Source of the DNA: an uncultured Fibrobacter sp.
GTDB lineage: Bacteria; Fibrobacterota; Fibrobacteria; Fibrobacterales; Fibrobacteraceae
DNA: 64,000 bases
Reading direction: 5' to 3'
NCBI GenBank assembly: GCA_947165045.1
Contig: CAMUYW010000010.1
Location: 1 to 64,000 of the forward strand
The notes beneath the pieces were generated by a model. It did not search any database. It was given only the letters and a program-made list of their open reading frames with translations, and was not told the origin of the DNA. Positions within the stretch are counted from its first letter, which is position 1. Each line of letters begins with the position of its first letter. Shown here one piece after another: positions 27,112 through 38,300 of this stretch. A program made the position numbers and the translations under genes.

Positions 27112-27984
27112 TTATTCGTCTCGATTTGTGCCGATAGAAATTATTTTAAACCCGAATAATCTCTCTGACGATTGAAAATGAAATACCACATTTACTACAC
27201 GCTTCGCAGCATCTTCTCCAGAAATAACTACATGTTCTTTTCCCGATTTAGACTGTTCAAACCGTTTCCACTCGAAACATTGGACAGACTGCCCCTTTTC
27301 CAACGTCACTGAAGGCAAAGCAAAGTCTATTTTTTGATTGATAGAATCTCCAAGATCCAATTGCAAAGACACATCTACACTAGAAACATAAGAAACACAT
27401 ATTCCATTCCAATTCGAAATATCAGCCGACACAGGCACACCATCGGAATCAAAACCAGCCACACTAAAGCCTACATTAACATACGAATCTTTGTCCAATT
27501 CTCCATCATCCAACTGAACAATCGCAGATAAGTAACCCTTTCCAAATTCAACAACTCGAGAATTCGTGCTCCCATCATCCCAAATAATTTGAGATTTTCC
27601 ACCTTCAACAAAACTCGTTTCGTAAAACAATTCGCCGGCTCGATTACCATATCCAGAAGAATCTTCCGCCCAGGTCCCAGTCTTCACACGACTCAAGCCC
27701 GTAGCCCAAAGATCTCCATAACTAGTGGCAAAACATCCTCCGGAATCACCTCCAGCTTTACACAAAATAAACTGTTTCGAGCTTGATGAAGTATTTTGCA
27801 CTGCAGAAGAACTACTCCCCTCCACAGACGTGCTTGAAAGTATCAAATCAGAACCGCTCGACTGATTCTTTTCTGCAGTCAAAACACTCGGATCTTCAGA
27901 CGATCCCGAAATAGAATCATCCGAACAAGCGAGCAGCGCCAAAGAACATACGGCGAAACACGCAACAAAAAGTTTCTTATTCAT
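27112..27984 (-). CDS. Fibrobacter-type lipoprotein with Ser-rich linker
   Basis: 290 aa. The lipobox LALLAC puts the modified Cys near residue 20. A Ser-rich linker (about 25-70, with SSSS blocks) follows, then a beta-rich domain of about 210 residues. That domain resembles a carbohydrate-binding jelly-roll in feel (WDDGSTNSRVVEFGKGYLSAIVQL; ISNWNGICVSYVSSVDVSLQLDLG), but I cannot name a family. It starts 3 bp after the stop of the TIGR02147 gene, so both are made from one transcript. It is probably surface-exposed and possibly substrate-binding. Confidence 0.75.
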   Translation of the reverse strand: MNKKLFVACFAVCSLALLACSDDSISGSSEDPSVLTAEKNQSSGSDLILSSTSVEGSSSSAVQNTSSSSKQFILCKAGGDSGGCFATSYGDLWATGLSRVKTGTWAEDSSGYGNRAGELFYETSFVEGGKSQIIWDDGSTNSRVVEFGKGYLSAIVQLDDGELDKDSYVNVGFSVAGFDSDGVPVSADISNWNGICVSYVSSVDVSLQLDLGDSINQKIDFALPSVTLEKGQSVQCFEWKRFEQSKSGKEHVVISGEDAAKRVVNVVFHFQSSERLFGFKIISIGTNRDE

Positions 27985-27987
27985 TTT

Positions 27988-28821
27988 TCACTCCTCCGTT
28001 TGACCTTTGACTTTTTTGCTCAAAGGGAAAAACTGTAAATTCAATCTGTAAACTTGATCGAGCTTTCCGCATTTAGCAGCAATCGAAATGATTTTTTTAC
28101 GACAAACATCAAGCTCCTTCACAATTTCCTCGTAACCTTCGCGATTCACGCCCAACGTAACGCCAGAAACGTTGCGTTCATCGGAACTAAACCGATCAAC
28201 GGATTCAACTCCTAGATGACCCATTTCGCGGTGCATCATGCGAATTGCAAAAGGAAACGCTTCTTTGGAACCTGTAACCGATTTTTCCGTCTGTTCATAG
28301 ACATTTTCGGCAGTCTGCTTGAGGAATCCGGCCTTCTCAAGAAATTTGAGTGAATTGCGAACTTCTAGCGCAGACACTTCTTGCGTACACGCTTTAGCAA
28401 TTTCACCAGGCATCGAACCCGGCATCATCGGAGCAAGTTCGCGCACCACCGGATTTTTCCAGCTTTCATAATACTCGAAAGCATCCTCGTCCACAACGCG
28501 AATCTTGTTCGCAACCGATATCGCCATCATCTTGTCAAGGTAAGCTTTTTTGACATCGTCTTTTTGGGCATTGCCAAAATTCACCATAGCTTCGAAATAA
28601 TCGATTTCGTACCCGACAAGCCCCATAGCGACAGCAACGCGGTTCATGTTCACACGGCTAAGGTTGCTCTTGCCATCGCATACGAGCTTCAAATACGAAG
28701 GCGACGTGAAGCCAGCAATTTTCGCAAACTCCCGCCAAGTAAACGCAGAAGTTCTCTTGCGTTCTTCATAAAAATCCGCCATATAAGCACGGTAATCATT
28801 GTATTCAACAATCGGCTCCAT
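27988..28821 (-). CDS. TIGR02147-family protein (putative regulator)
   Basis: 277 aa. The opening (MEPIVEYNDYRAYMADFYEERKR) and the helix pair FTWREFAKIAGFTSPSYLKLVCDGKSNLS are the hallmark of the Fibrobacter paralogous family TIGR02147. The second half includes MHREMGHLGVESVDRFSSDERNVSGVTLG, again family-typical. The N-terminal part looks like a DNA-binding helix-turn-helix, so a regulatory role is commonly inferred, though not proven. It lies directly upstream of a lipoprotein gene in one operon, so it may control that gene. Confidence 0.88.
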   Translation of the reverse strand: MEPIVEYNDYRAYMADFYEERKRTSAFTWREFAKIAGFTSPSYLKLVCDGKSNLSRVNMNRVAVAMGLVGYEIDYFEAMVNFGNAQKDDVKKAYLDKMMAISVANKIRVVDEDAFEYYESWKNPVVRELAPMMPGSMPGEIAKACTQEVSALEVRNSLKFLEKAGFLKQTAENVYEQTEKSVTGSKEAFPFAIRMMHREMGHLGVESVDRFSSDERNVSGVTLGVNREGYEEIVKELDVCRKKIISIAAKCGKLDQVYRLNLQFFPLSKKVKGQTEE

Positions 28822-28959
28822 GCAAATAAATATATATTAAAAGCGTAATACATCAACATAAAATGATACAAAAATTTCAAATTATCCGCATTATTACAAA
28901 ACAACCGATATAAAAATAGCCGTATATGATACAAAAGTGCCATTTACGGCAAAACAACA

Positions 28960-29712
28960 TTACTTCAGAAGGATGTTCACGCCACAGACAGTGCCGTTAT
29001 GCTCAATTGAAATCGCATAACGACCACCAGGAACAAGTGAACCATCCCAAAAAATTGAGTTGATCCCAGCACGTCCATTTTTTTCAGTGAACGAGCGAAC
29101 CACGTCGCCATTGGAATCGACGACAGACACGGCAAACGCGCCCGCTGTTTCCAGCTTCACGCGAATCACGTTACGGCTAAAGAAGGCGAGCTTCGCCGCC
29201 CCTTCTTTAGCCAACATCTGCGGCTTGTCTTCTGTAGCCGAAATCAGCGTTCCATCCACGTAAACGCCTTCGAGATTGTCAGAACCAGACACACCCATAT
29301 TTCCGACAACCCTGCCGTCGTCAAGGACCGCGAGAAGCTTCTTTTCAGGCTGTTCTGCATCAGCGACACTGTTTAGCCGTTTCACCGAGAGTTTCACGCG
29401 ACGAACGGTTTCAACAAGCGTATCGCCTTCGCTCACGTAAGCAAGCACAACGGGCTTGTTTTCAAGGCCACGCAAAGCGTTCTTGACTTCGCGAGCCCCC
29501 TTTCCCTGCACAGAAGCGCCATCAATAGCGACAATGACATCACCTGCCTTGATTTTAGTCTCGGCAATGGGGGATTCCGGGATGACATCCTGAACCTCGA
29601 CACCGGACTTGGTCAACTTATAAACCACGCCAACACCGCCAAAAGACTCATCAGCAAAAGCGGATGCCGCAAATATGGACGCGACTGCGGCAAATTTCAT
29701 GAGTGTATTCAT
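28960..29712 (-). CDS. Secreted PDZ-domain protein
   Basis: 250 aa. The signal peptide (MNTLMKFAAVASIFAASAFA) is followed by a PDZ domain at about 25-105. The PDZ domain has the pattern GVGVVYKLTKSGVEVQDVIP, AGDVIVAIDGASVQGKG and VKNALRG. The C-terminal part is beta-rich and ends like FlgD-type or sorting modules (INSIFWDGSLVPGGRYAISIEHNG). No protease domain is present, so it probably binds peptide ends or C-termini in the periplasm or at the surface. AAAAGGAG lies 7 nt before the ATG. It is 17 bp downstream of the large modular gene and probably shares its transcript. Confidence 0.82.
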   Translation of the reverse strand: MNTLMKFAAVASIFAASAFADESFGGVGVVYKLTKSGVEVQDVIPESPIAETKIKAGDVIVAIDGASVQGKGAREVKNALRGLENKPVVLAYVSEGDTLVETVRRVKLSVKRLNSVADAEQPEKKLLAVLDDGRVVGNMGVSGSDNLEGVYVDGTLISATEDKPQMLAKEGAAKLAFFSRNVIRVKLETAGAFAVSVVDSNGDVVRSFTEKNGRAGINSIFWDGSLVPGGRYAISIEHNGTVCGVNILLK

Positions 29713-29729
29713 ACTTCAATCTCCTTTTG

Positions 29730-32700
29730 TTAGAATACGTAAGCGACCTGTGTTGCGTCGGTCGGGTTAAAATCAACGCGATACACATTAGAATTCTGAT
29801 GCACAATGACATCTCGACCAAGGATTCGACCATAAATCGTCTTGTTCACTTGGCCCACAACCACCTTAGCCTTCGGAGCATAAATCGTGCCAGCCCACAA
29901 GCCACCAACATAGAAGCTCTTAGACGAATGATGAGCAAGTTTAAAGCCTCTTGCCACGGTAGCCCAATACTGAGTGTTGGTCGCAGGCTCGCCATTATAC
30001 GACCTCCATATAATATCTCCATTCGTATGGAGAATGGTGCCCTTGCCCGGTTCGGCAAAACGAACCGTCGAATTAGGCTCAACTTGAAGTGTCTTGTCAA
30101 CAAACATCTCTCCCGGTTCGATAATCAGCGTGCCACCAGCTTCTACACGGAGCGTACTGAATTCGTCACCATCCTTCAAACGATAGGTTTCACCATTACG
30201 AATAATCTTGATTTGAGACGTGGAGATAGTAGGCATCGGAGTCGAATACGCATAGGTGAATTCCTTATTCCATTCACTTTCATACGCTAAATAGATATTT
30301 CCTTCTACAATAGCCCCATTCTGCATAGAAAGATGATCGAAAGGATTAAGCGAGGCCAAATACAAAGCCTTAGCCTTAACAGCATCACGACCAACCTGTT
30401 CATAAATTTTGTAATACTCTTTGAGTGTCTCCTTACTTAATACTACCGCATATATGTTAAGATTTCCGTGAACAACCGATGAGCTGCGGAATGTCGGATT
30501 TAAGTGAGTTCCTGGGTATATGTATTCACCACTACCGTATTTAGCAAAATCTCTACTTCTAATATCGACATTTCCCACATGAGCACTGGTTCCAATATTA
30601 ATCGGAGCATACGAAATATCATACGAAAATTTATTTTCATCCGAAGATGCCACATTACAATATGAATTGCTTTCCATTTGGGTATTGAAGCATTTTACAC
30701 GATCATTAATTTTCACATATTCGCGACCAAAAATAGCGTAATCCCCAGGAACATCCATGTTAATAACAGCATTTACACCCTTGAGACCATCTTCAATACC
30801 ATCACCATCATCATCCGGATCTAACTCCGCAAAAATGCCATTTTTGTTTTCATCACTCTTATTATAAATTTTATCATAATCATCATAAATAGGATTCTCC
30901 ATAAGTTGTCCATCAATATTTTTAACATAACGACCATAAGGATTTGATGCAAGATGAGGACTTAAACCAGGTATCGCCACATAATCATATATTTCACGTT
31001 TGTCTTCTATGCCATCACCATCAGAATCTGCAAGAGATTTATCCATACAAACACTTCCATTTAAAGCACCCACGCAAAATCGTTCCTCTTCTTCAAAATC
31101 CGTAATACCATCACCATCAGAATCCTCATGAACTCGCACATCAGACATTCTGACGTTTCCACGCACAACATTCGGAATAAAGTAACCATAAATTTGTTCA
31201 TCGTTGTTCAAAGAATTTCCAACATGGCCATTATTATCTATAAACGCATAATAGAATGCATAATTACTTGCATCACCTACATAGCCATAGATAACCATAG
31301 CATGTTTTGGAACACTCACATACACAAGTTTTTCACCATCAATTGCATTTTTTACCGTTTCATAAGAAGGTTCTCCAGCACTATAGTTCACTGTACTAAG
31401 ATCTCCCAACGCCCACTTCATTACATCAACAGTCATTCCTGTCGGGTCGCCTGTTATAGGGGATAACACGCTAGCATCATAAGAGCCCGCACTCATATAG
31501 AAAGGAGACAACAATCGATCATCAGCACTGAAATTTCCCTCATAAACAATTTCATCCTGCGTCAAATCACCACCATAAAAGTGATTCATCACTTCAATAG
31601 CAACAGCCCAACATCTCAACTCTTCATGCCATTCCATTTTTTTAGCATCAATATTCGGCCTATCCCAAGAATATAGGTGTGAATTTTGCATATACCCTAA
31701 ATTAAGCATTCTTGTATCGCGTCTAGCTTTTATTTCATGTATCGGAAGCTGTTTGAAAATACTAGTATTGATGTCAGAACCTTGAATACTAAGGTTTTCA
31801 TATATTTGAGAATCCTCACAAACTTCACCAACTTTTTTATAACATTTTTTTTCATCATATTCATCACCGCCCAACACAGTCCAAGAATAAAGCCCCTGTG
31901 TAAGAGCTAAAGAGACAGACGTATTTATCGTACTTAAGTTATAGACATCATTGTTGTTTTGATCGCGAACAATAACCCTGTAAGAATTAACGCCCTGCAC
32001 CGGAAGCCAACTGAAAAGAACCTCGTTATCTCCAGGAATCTGCTTGATAACGGGCTTATTCGCCGAAGTCTTAATAGGCAACGGAACAGAAACCACCTCT
32101 GCAGGATTGTCGTTGCTCGTAAAGCTGAACCAGTCATCTGTATTCACACCAGACTTGTTCGATTTAAGGCGAAAAAAAGCATCTTTGATGTAGTCTGCAT
32201 TAAAACTGCAAATTTGCGTTTCCGCAGGGAAGAACGCCTGAGCATCGCTCCATACACCCGCATCAACAGCATCGTCAGCATGAGCACCAGGCAGTCCCCA
32301 CGCCACATAAGAAACAATGTCGTTGTTTTGCTTCAAGAAAACTTCGCCATCGCCACCCCAGCTAAAGTTCGCCAAAATCTGCGATTTATCGGCAGAACCG
32401 CATGCAGTCTGGTTTTGACAAATGCGGAAAATTTCACCAACATCCAAAGATCCGTTTACCGAAAATACGGAATTATCAGTATCAACAATCTGGTATTCAG
32501 ACAAATTCACGGAAGATGGACCAACGTTTTTTAGTTCCAACCAAGCATTTGTCGAAAACTTAAGACCCGAAATTTTAAGAATTCCCGGCTCTGGTACCGA
32601 TTGAGCATTAGGACCTATGCCAAAGAGAACGTCATCACCCGAAAGCAATACAACCTTCGTATTTTCAGCAAGCGAAGCAGAAACCTGATAGCTGAAGTCT

Positions 32701-33068
32701 TGCGTTTTGTCCCGGCTAGACCAGTCTGCATTGTGTAAAGCAAGGCTAAAGCCAGCCATATCCGGGTAAAATCCAACAGGAACAGACGGAACCGTAATTT
32801 CGAAATACGCAAGATCGCTGTTTACATCAGTCACCGTCATTGTGGCATTGGGCAAATAGTAACCATCAACCGCATAAGGCAGCGAGCTTTTACAGAAGTA
32901 ATAGCGAACTTTCGCATTGCTGATTGGAGACTTCGTATCATTATTGATTCGAAGTCGAATCCCAGTTGCAGATGGATTATTTTGCTGTTCGTCATAAAAA
33001 TCTACGGAAACAGCAAACGCCTGACCAGCCAAAATAGCGGCAAGTATTAAGCCGTATTGTTTTTTCAT
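29730..33068 (-). CDS. Large secreted modular protein: CBM3-like, LTD-like, papain-like peptidase, Ca-binding repeats
   Basis: 1112 aa from ATG 33068, which has AAGGA upstream; a GTG eight codons earlier is less likely. After the signal peptide comes a CBM3-like beta domain (about 20-130, RLRINNDTKSPISNAKVRYYF). A lamin-tail-like domain follows (about 160-260), then a fibronectin-III-like segment. A papain/C39-like cysteine peptidase domain has Cys in ELRCWAVAIEVMNHFYGG (near 487) and His in KHAMVIYGY (near 592). Thrombospondin-3-like DSDGDGI repeats follow (about 655-770). The C-terminal region carries APKAKVVVGQVNKTIYGRILG, as in extracellular-matrix-type proteins. It probably binds cellulose or the cell surface and may process proteins there. 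Confidence 0.78.
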   Translation of the reverse strand: MKKQYGLILAAILAGQAFAVSVDFYDEQQNNPSATGIRLRINNDTKSPISNAKVRYYFCKSSLPYAVDGYYLPNATMTVTDVNSDLAYFEITVPSVPVGFYPDMAGFSLALHNADWSSRDKTQDFSYQVSASLAENTKVVLLSGDDVLFGIGPNAQSVPEPGILKISGLKFSTNAWLELKNVGPSSVNLSEYQIVDTDNSVFSVNGSLDVGEIFRICQNQTACGSADKSQILANFSWGGDGEVFLKQNNDIVSYVAWGLPGAHADDAVDAGVWSDAQAFFPAETQICSFNADYIKDAFFRLKSNKSGVNTDDWFSFTSNDNPAEVVSVPLPIKTSANKPVIKQIPGDNEVLFSWLPVQGVNSYRVIVRDQNNNDVYNLSTINTSVSLALTQGLYSWTVLGGDEYDEKKCYKKVGEVCEDSQIYENLSIQGSDINTSIFKQLPIHEIKARRDTRMLNLGYMQNSHLYSWDRPNIDAKKMEWHEELRCWAVAIEVMNHFYGGDLTQDEIVYEGNFSADDRLLSPFYMSAGSYDASVLSPITGDPTGMTVDVMKWALGDLSTVNYSAGEPSYETVKNAIDGEKLVYVSVPKHAMVIYGYVGDASNYAFYYAFIDNNGHVGNSLNNDEQIYGYFIPNVVRGNVRMSDVRVHEDSDGDGITDFEEEERFCVGALNGSVCMDKSLADSDGDGIEDKREIYDYVAIPGLSPHLASNPYGRYVKNIDGQLMENPIYDDYDKIYNKSDENKNGIFAELDPDDDGDGIEDGLKGVNAVINMDVPGDYAIFGREYVKINDRVKCFNTQMESNSYCNVASSDENKFSYDISYAPINIGTSAHVGNVDIRSRDFAKYGSGEYIYPGTHLNPTFRSSSVVHGNLNIYAVVLSKETLKEYYKIYEQVGRDAVKAKALYLASLNPFDHLSMQNGAIVEGNIYLAYESEWNKEFTYAYSTPMPTISTSQIKIIRNGETYRLKDGDEFSTLRVEAGGTLIIEPGEMFVDKTLQVEPNSTVRFAEPGKGTILHTNGDIIWRSYNGEPATNTQYWATVARGFKLAHHSSKSFYVGGLWAGTIYAPKAKVVVGQVNKTIYGRILGRDVIVHQNSNVYRVDFNPTDATQVAYVF

Positions 33069-33540
33069 GCATTTTCCTTGTTTTTTATTCACATATGTTA
33101 TACAAAAACTTTATATATTAAATACAACAAAAAAAAAAATCGTAATTATACAAATTCTTTTATATAAATTATAATATTTATATAAAAGTTGTATCGTTCA
33201 CAAACAAAATATAATATACAACACAAACTATTTTCACAGAACAATTCTACATTTTACACAAAACTTAACAACTTAAAACAAACTTTTCACCATCTTACAC
33301 ACAAAAAAACTTTAAATAAAAACTATTCTAAAAGATATATTTGAAAAACATCTCGGCATACACCACCTAGATTATATTCGTTAATACATAAAAGCACACA
33401 CAAAGTACTAGTAAAAAAAACATTAAAAAATTTTCTTCAGCAGTCAAACGCAAGAGACGTTTTTTTTAAACGACACATTTATGCAACGCATAAATGGCTT
33501 TTTGAGTATTTTTAAAAGTGAATTTGATTTTCGTGCACAG
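33069..33540. other. AT-rich intergenic region upstream of the large secreted protein gene
   Basis: About 470 bp without a credible gene. It is very A/T-rich, with many A-tracts and TATA/ATAA motifs. One hairpin lies at 33477-33495 (ATTTATGC and GCATAAAT, followed by T-rich sequence). It may hold promoter(s) for the minus-strand gene. No clear operator was seen. Confidence 0.5.
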
Positions 33541-33541
33541 T

Positions 33542-33574
33542 AAAAAAAGACGGATTAGCAATCCGTCTTTTTTA
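33542..33574. terminator. Bidirectional terminator (same stem as at 27038)
   Basis: AAGACGGATT (33547-33556) and AATCCGTCTT (33560-33569) with a 3-nt loop are flanked by A and T runs. It probably terminates pta transcripts on the minus strand. Confidence 0.85.
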
Positions 33575-33581
33575 ATAGTGA

Positions 33582-33655
33582 TTCCGGCACGGAGGCCGGA
33601 ATGACAATATAAGGGGGTTCCGTCCTAGATCCTCGCCCTCGCGAGGATGACGAGA
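33582..33655. repeat. REP-like double hairpin downstream of pta
   Basis: ATTCCGGC...GCCGGAAT and ATCCTCGC...GCGAGGAT form two adjacent inverted repeats. GATCC and GGATGAC pieces match the borders of the elements at 4328 and 13110. Confidence 0.55.
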
Positions 33656-33661
33656 AGCCAC

Positions 33662-35065
33662 TTACTTCTGTGCCTGAACAGCAGTGAGGGCAATCGTGTA
33701 GACGATGTCTTCGACGAGGGCGCCGCGGGAAAGGTCGTTCACCGGCTTGGCAAGCCCCTGGAGCATCGGGCCGATTGCGATTGTGCCGTGAGCAGAACGC
33801 TGCACAGCCTTGTAACCGATGTTACCAGCAGAGAGGTCCGGGAACACGAACACGGTAGCCTTGCCTGCGACCGGGCTGTTCGGGGCCTTGAGGGCGCCAA
33901 CGCTCGGGACGGTTGCAGCATCGTACTGGAGCGGGCCATCGACGAGCATTTCCGGGCGGGCAGCCTTGGCAGCAGCAGTAGCGGCCACGACGAGGTCGGC
34001 ATCCGGGCCCTTGCCCGAATTGATGGTGCTGTAAGAAAGCATGGCAACGCGGCTCGGAAGGCCGAATGCCTTTGCGGTATCGTCGCACTGGAGAGCGATA
34101 TCGGCAAGTTCTTCGGCAAGCGGGTTCAGGTTGATAGCGCAGTCGCCGTAGATGTATGTCTTGTCCTTCATGCACATGAAGAACACGGAGCTCACGGACT
34201 TCACACCCGGAGCGGTACGGATAATCTGGAGTGCCGGACGGAGCGTATCCGCTGTGGAGTGGATGGCACCGGAAACGAGGCCGTCCACTTCGCCGAACTT
34301 GAGCATCATCGTTGCAAGCATTACGTTGTCAGCAAGAGCTGCCCGTGCAGATTCCGGAGTCATGCCCTTGGCCTTGCGGAGTTCCACGAGAGTCGGCACA
34401 TACTTTTCAGCAAGTTCGGCACTCGGCTCGATAATTTCGATGTTGGCCGGGAGCGTTACGCCCACAGACTTTGCGGTAGCTTCGATGTCAGCTTTCTTGC
34501 CAATGAGAACCGGCACAGCAATGTTACGTTCGACAGCGAGGCAGGCGGCCTGCACGGTACGCGGCTCGGAACCTTCCGGAAGCACAATGCGCTTCACGCA
34601 CTTGGAAGCCTTAGAGAGAAGGCTTGCGCGGAACATAGCCTGGCTCACGCGACGTTCGGCGGCCGGAGCAGCGAGGTCACCAGCGAGGCACTTTTCGCAG
34701 CGGAGCAAACGCTTCGGGCAGAAGAGTTCGGCATCTTCGCCATCGGCAAAGACCTTGGCATCAAGAGCAGAAGCGAGATCGTCGTTATACTTGTGAGCAA
34801 TGACATCGTTCATGCCCGTTGCACCAGCAACAACCACTGCATCGACGGCATCAAAATCCTGAGCGAGGAAATCGGCGCAAATCTTTTCCATAAGCACGGC
34901 AGACTTACCGGCCTTGATTTCTTCCACGCTATCAGCTGCATTGACAACATCGAGCGGCTTATAGACAGAAGCGATGAGGCCCGCCTTGGTGACGGCGTCT
35001 ACAATTTCCTGGATTTTGGCTTCCATCTTGGAGGCAGCCGTGGCAACTAGGTAAACACGATTCAT
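33662..35065 (-). CDS. pta: Phosphate acetyltransferase
   Basis: 467 aa from ATG 35065, which has GGAG about 7 nt upstream; the upstream in-frame ATG lies within that ribosome-binding site. The C-terminal PTA domain (about 145-465) is complete: [54 protein letters not shown] and the closing [16 protein letters not shown]. The N-terminal 140 residues are shorter than in long Pta enzymes and show no P-loop. It interconverts acetyl-CoA and acetyl phosphate in acetate production. No ackA is adjacent. Confidence 0.95.
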   Translation of the reverse strand: MNRVYLVATAASKMEAKIQEIVDAVTKAGLIASVYKPLDVVNAADSVEEIKAGKSAVLMEKICADFLAQDFDAVDAVVVAGATGMNDVIAHKYNDDLASALDAKVFADGEDAELFCPKRLLRCEKCLAGDLAAPAAERRVSQAMFRASLLSKASKCVKRIVLPEGSEPRTVQAACLAVERNIAVPVLIGKKADIEATAKSVGVTLPANIEIIEPSAELAEKYVPTLVELRKAKGMTPESARAALADNVMLATMMLKFGEVDGLVSGAIHSTADTLRPALQIIRTAPGVKSVSSVFFMCMKDKTYIYGDCAINLNPLAEELADIALQCDDTAKAFGLPSRVAMLSYSTINSGKGPDADLVVAATAAAKAARPEMLVDGPLQYDAATVPSVGALKAPNSPVAGKATVFVFPDLSAGNIGYKAVQRSAHGTIAIGPMLQGLAKPVNDLSRGALVEDIVYTIALTAVQAQK

Positions 35066-35216
35066 TTTTATCTCCATTTTTGAATTTTCAAGTGTAAAAT
35101 TAGGATTTTAGACCCAATCAGGCACCCCTTTTGAGAAAATTTTTCCTTAAAAATTCCCCATATATATACTTGCCATTTTATTACAAAAAATCCATACCTT
35201 TTGCAAAGGTACCCTC

Positions 35217-35245
35217 TTGACAACATAATTTTATTGTTATCTTTG
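35217..35245 (+). promoter_or_regulatory. Promoter of the first fibro-slime gene
   Basis: TTGACA (35217-35222) is followed by TATCTTTG (35238-35245), which fits both a sigma-70 -35 box and the TAnnTTTG -7 form. The leader would be about 50 nt, with TAGGAG before the ATG. Confidence 0.6.
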
Positions 35246-35303
35246 GGCCGTGTATGGGAAACACTGTGGGCGAGGAGGGGGAAAAATATCTTAGGAGTCA
35301 CGG

Positions 35304-38300
35304 ATGAGGATCAGTGGGCTAATATCCAAGGTTTTGGTGTGTTTGGCGATATTCGGAGCCTGTGCTTTGGCACAGACGGTTGCGGTAGCGCACATCATTT
35401 ACGATGGCAACGTCTTGTACTATGCCGATAACGAAAGCAATTTCGTGTACAAGTCTGTTGAAAAAAACGAAGATGGTACATTTACCATCGAATTCACCAA
35501 CGAACGCCTTGCAAACGGCAAAAAGGACGTTCGTCACTTACAATTCGGGGTGGGCTGTAACGGCAACACATGCCATACCGACCTGAGCCCAGACAACAAG
35601 CCAACTCTTGGCGAATTGTTCCCCGGCTACAAGGAGTCTTATTCCGACGCCACCCAAATTGTAAAGCAGGAAATCTGGATTGTCATCAATGAAGACAAAA
35701 CGTTGACGATTTCCGACACTAAACCGGTGGTTGCGGTCAAGCCTAAAAAACACATCCGCTTCCTCACCCCCTGGACAAACACCAATGCCATCATGTACTT
35801 GAACGGCATGGAAAACTACATGAGTCCGGTGGGTTCCCCGTATTGCGGTTGGTTCGAAAGCAAGGTTACAAAGCCATCATCCGACAGCGTAAACGTCTAC
35901 TTCAAACAGACCATAGGCACGACCTTTGTCGGCGCCGAAGGCTCTCTCGAAAGCGATTCTGCACTCGTCCCCATTTCCCTCGATTCTGCCATCGCCGTCA
36001 GCGACACCATCTGGGTTGTCGCCTACAAGTACGGCACACCTGAAGTCTTCGTTGACTATCCGGGCGTTCTTGGCGAATGCCTCCCGAAAATTCTCCCCGT
36101 GATGATGTTTGACTGGTACGATGGCTCCATCAATTCGGACGCCTCTAAAGATGGCTTCCCCAACTATGGAGCAAAAGGCGGCGCCGGACGTACAGGGTTC
36201 GATATTCGCGGAGTTCCCATGTTCGGCACTGGAACTAACGAAGACTTTGGTCAGGGCGGCTGCGAAGGCTCTCCGATGACCGGAATGGTCGAAAAGCAAC
36301 TCGGCCCCAATGGGGTCCCCGTCATGTCCAAGAACTTCCCCAGCGGTTGCAAAAACTCCTCGCACCTCAATAGCTGGTTCCTCCCCGAAGTCATCTATAA
36401 TGACGGCGTCAATGCTTACACAAATGTTACATGCCGCGACCTCGAACTTACACTCACCGACGACGGTTTCTGGCTCGGCCAAAAGGACGATGAAAGCCCT
36501 GAACAAGGCCTTTTCCTGCTGGACGATTTCCGCTGGCTCGATGAAGCGCAAACCATAGAAAACCCACACTACGATTCCATCAGTGGTGGTAATGACGTAT
36601 CAGGCCATCACAACTACGGCTTTGCCATGAAGATTCAGGCTGAGTTCGTCTACGTGAAGGGTCAGTATTTTGAATTCAACGGCGATGACGACGTCTGGGT
36701 ATTCATCAACAACAAACTAGTTGTAGACATCGGCGGACAGCATAGAAAGATCAAGAAGTCCGTGAACCTGGACGATCTCGGACTCACACCGGGCGAAACT
36801 TATCCGTTCCACATTTTCTATGCCGAACGCAAACGCAATCAGTCGAACTTCATGATGAGAACGTCCATCGACTTGAAAGTGGAATCGAGCATGTTGCTCA
36901 CCGACCATTCGGTAGATTCTACACTCATCAAGAAAGAAGTATGGCAGAACATCCGCGAAAAGACTCTCGCTTGCGATTTCTCCTCGAACTCAGAACAAAA
37001 GCGTACGGAACGCGGCCCGTCTAACTTTACTTTATTCGGAAGAAGCCTTCCAACGACAGGCGTTTCCTTAAGTAAGCTCGACACGGCATATTATGGCGGC
37101 ATCACTATTTCCAACGACTACACGATGCTTACCATCAGCACGACGCCCATTTCCCGCATGCAAACACTCCCGCCGGGAACCTATTACGTTCGCGTTTCGC
37201 TCAAGAACAACCCGAATGAATACAAGGACGTCTACTTCACGATTCCTCCAACAGAACTTCCAAATATCGCCTTTGCAGAGATTATCGACTCCAGCTACTG
37301 CTACATTTCAGACATTGTCAATAAAGACACGCTCTGCGCCGACAAATACTGGAGACCTCTCGGAACCGAATTGAATCGCGATGTCAACAGCGACACTCTG
37401 CCCATCAACATGAACAGAAACGAAAAGCTCTGGGCTGGGCGCATCTACCCCATCTACGTTACTTACGTTGAAGACTGGGCGTCTAACTACAGCGGAATTG
37501 CGGTCACTGCAACAGCAACGCATTCCAAGCTCATTCCGTGCGATTCTTTGGGTATTCCTCTCCCGAATGGAGAATTCACCCTCCAGGAAGGCAAAAACAT
37601 ATTCTATGTCAAGGCGACCGGCGCAGTTGCGAACGCATCGCTTGAAGTTTCGACACCGGCTGCCAAGAACAAGATCATCAAATGGACAAACATCAACATT
37701 GATGAGCCTCCTGTTCCGCAAATCGAAAACGCCTACATTTACGACAGAAATGGCGATGGTCGTGGTGACAGTGTCTGGATCAGCTTCAACAAGCCGCTTG
37801 GCGGCAACAGTGTCCTGAACGCCATTGCATTCACGTTCGGCTATACGCACTACGAACAAAGCAATATCGTTTACACCGAAGGCGCCCGCGAACTATCGCT
37901 CACCGCCGATGGCGACGGATTTGGCACGGCCATATCCACGGGCGGCGCAACAGAAGCTTACGTCGGAAAAATCACTGCACAATACACCTACACCAATCCT
38001 GAAGATCAAACAGTCTCTAATTTCTCTATAGACGGACTTCTCAACGATGGCATTGGCCCCATCATCATGGCCGCAGAAATCTCTTACACGGATGATGGAA
38101 GGACAATGCTCACGCTGACATTCAGCGAAGGCATTACCGCAGCAATTGCAAGTTCCAACTTATTCAACTACCGCAGCTATGGAAGCGGTTCACTTTCCAC
38201 GATTGTCAAGGAAGCAGATTACATTGTCAATTTACCGGCAAACCGCTGGAAGCTCATTTTCTCGAAAAAAGCTAACACCGACATTGTTCCCATTGTTGGC

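Noticed and set aside
33647..35050. 467-codon open frame antisense to pta
   Set aside because: Shadow of a highly biased housekeeping gene; the translation has no recognisable domain and no start signals.
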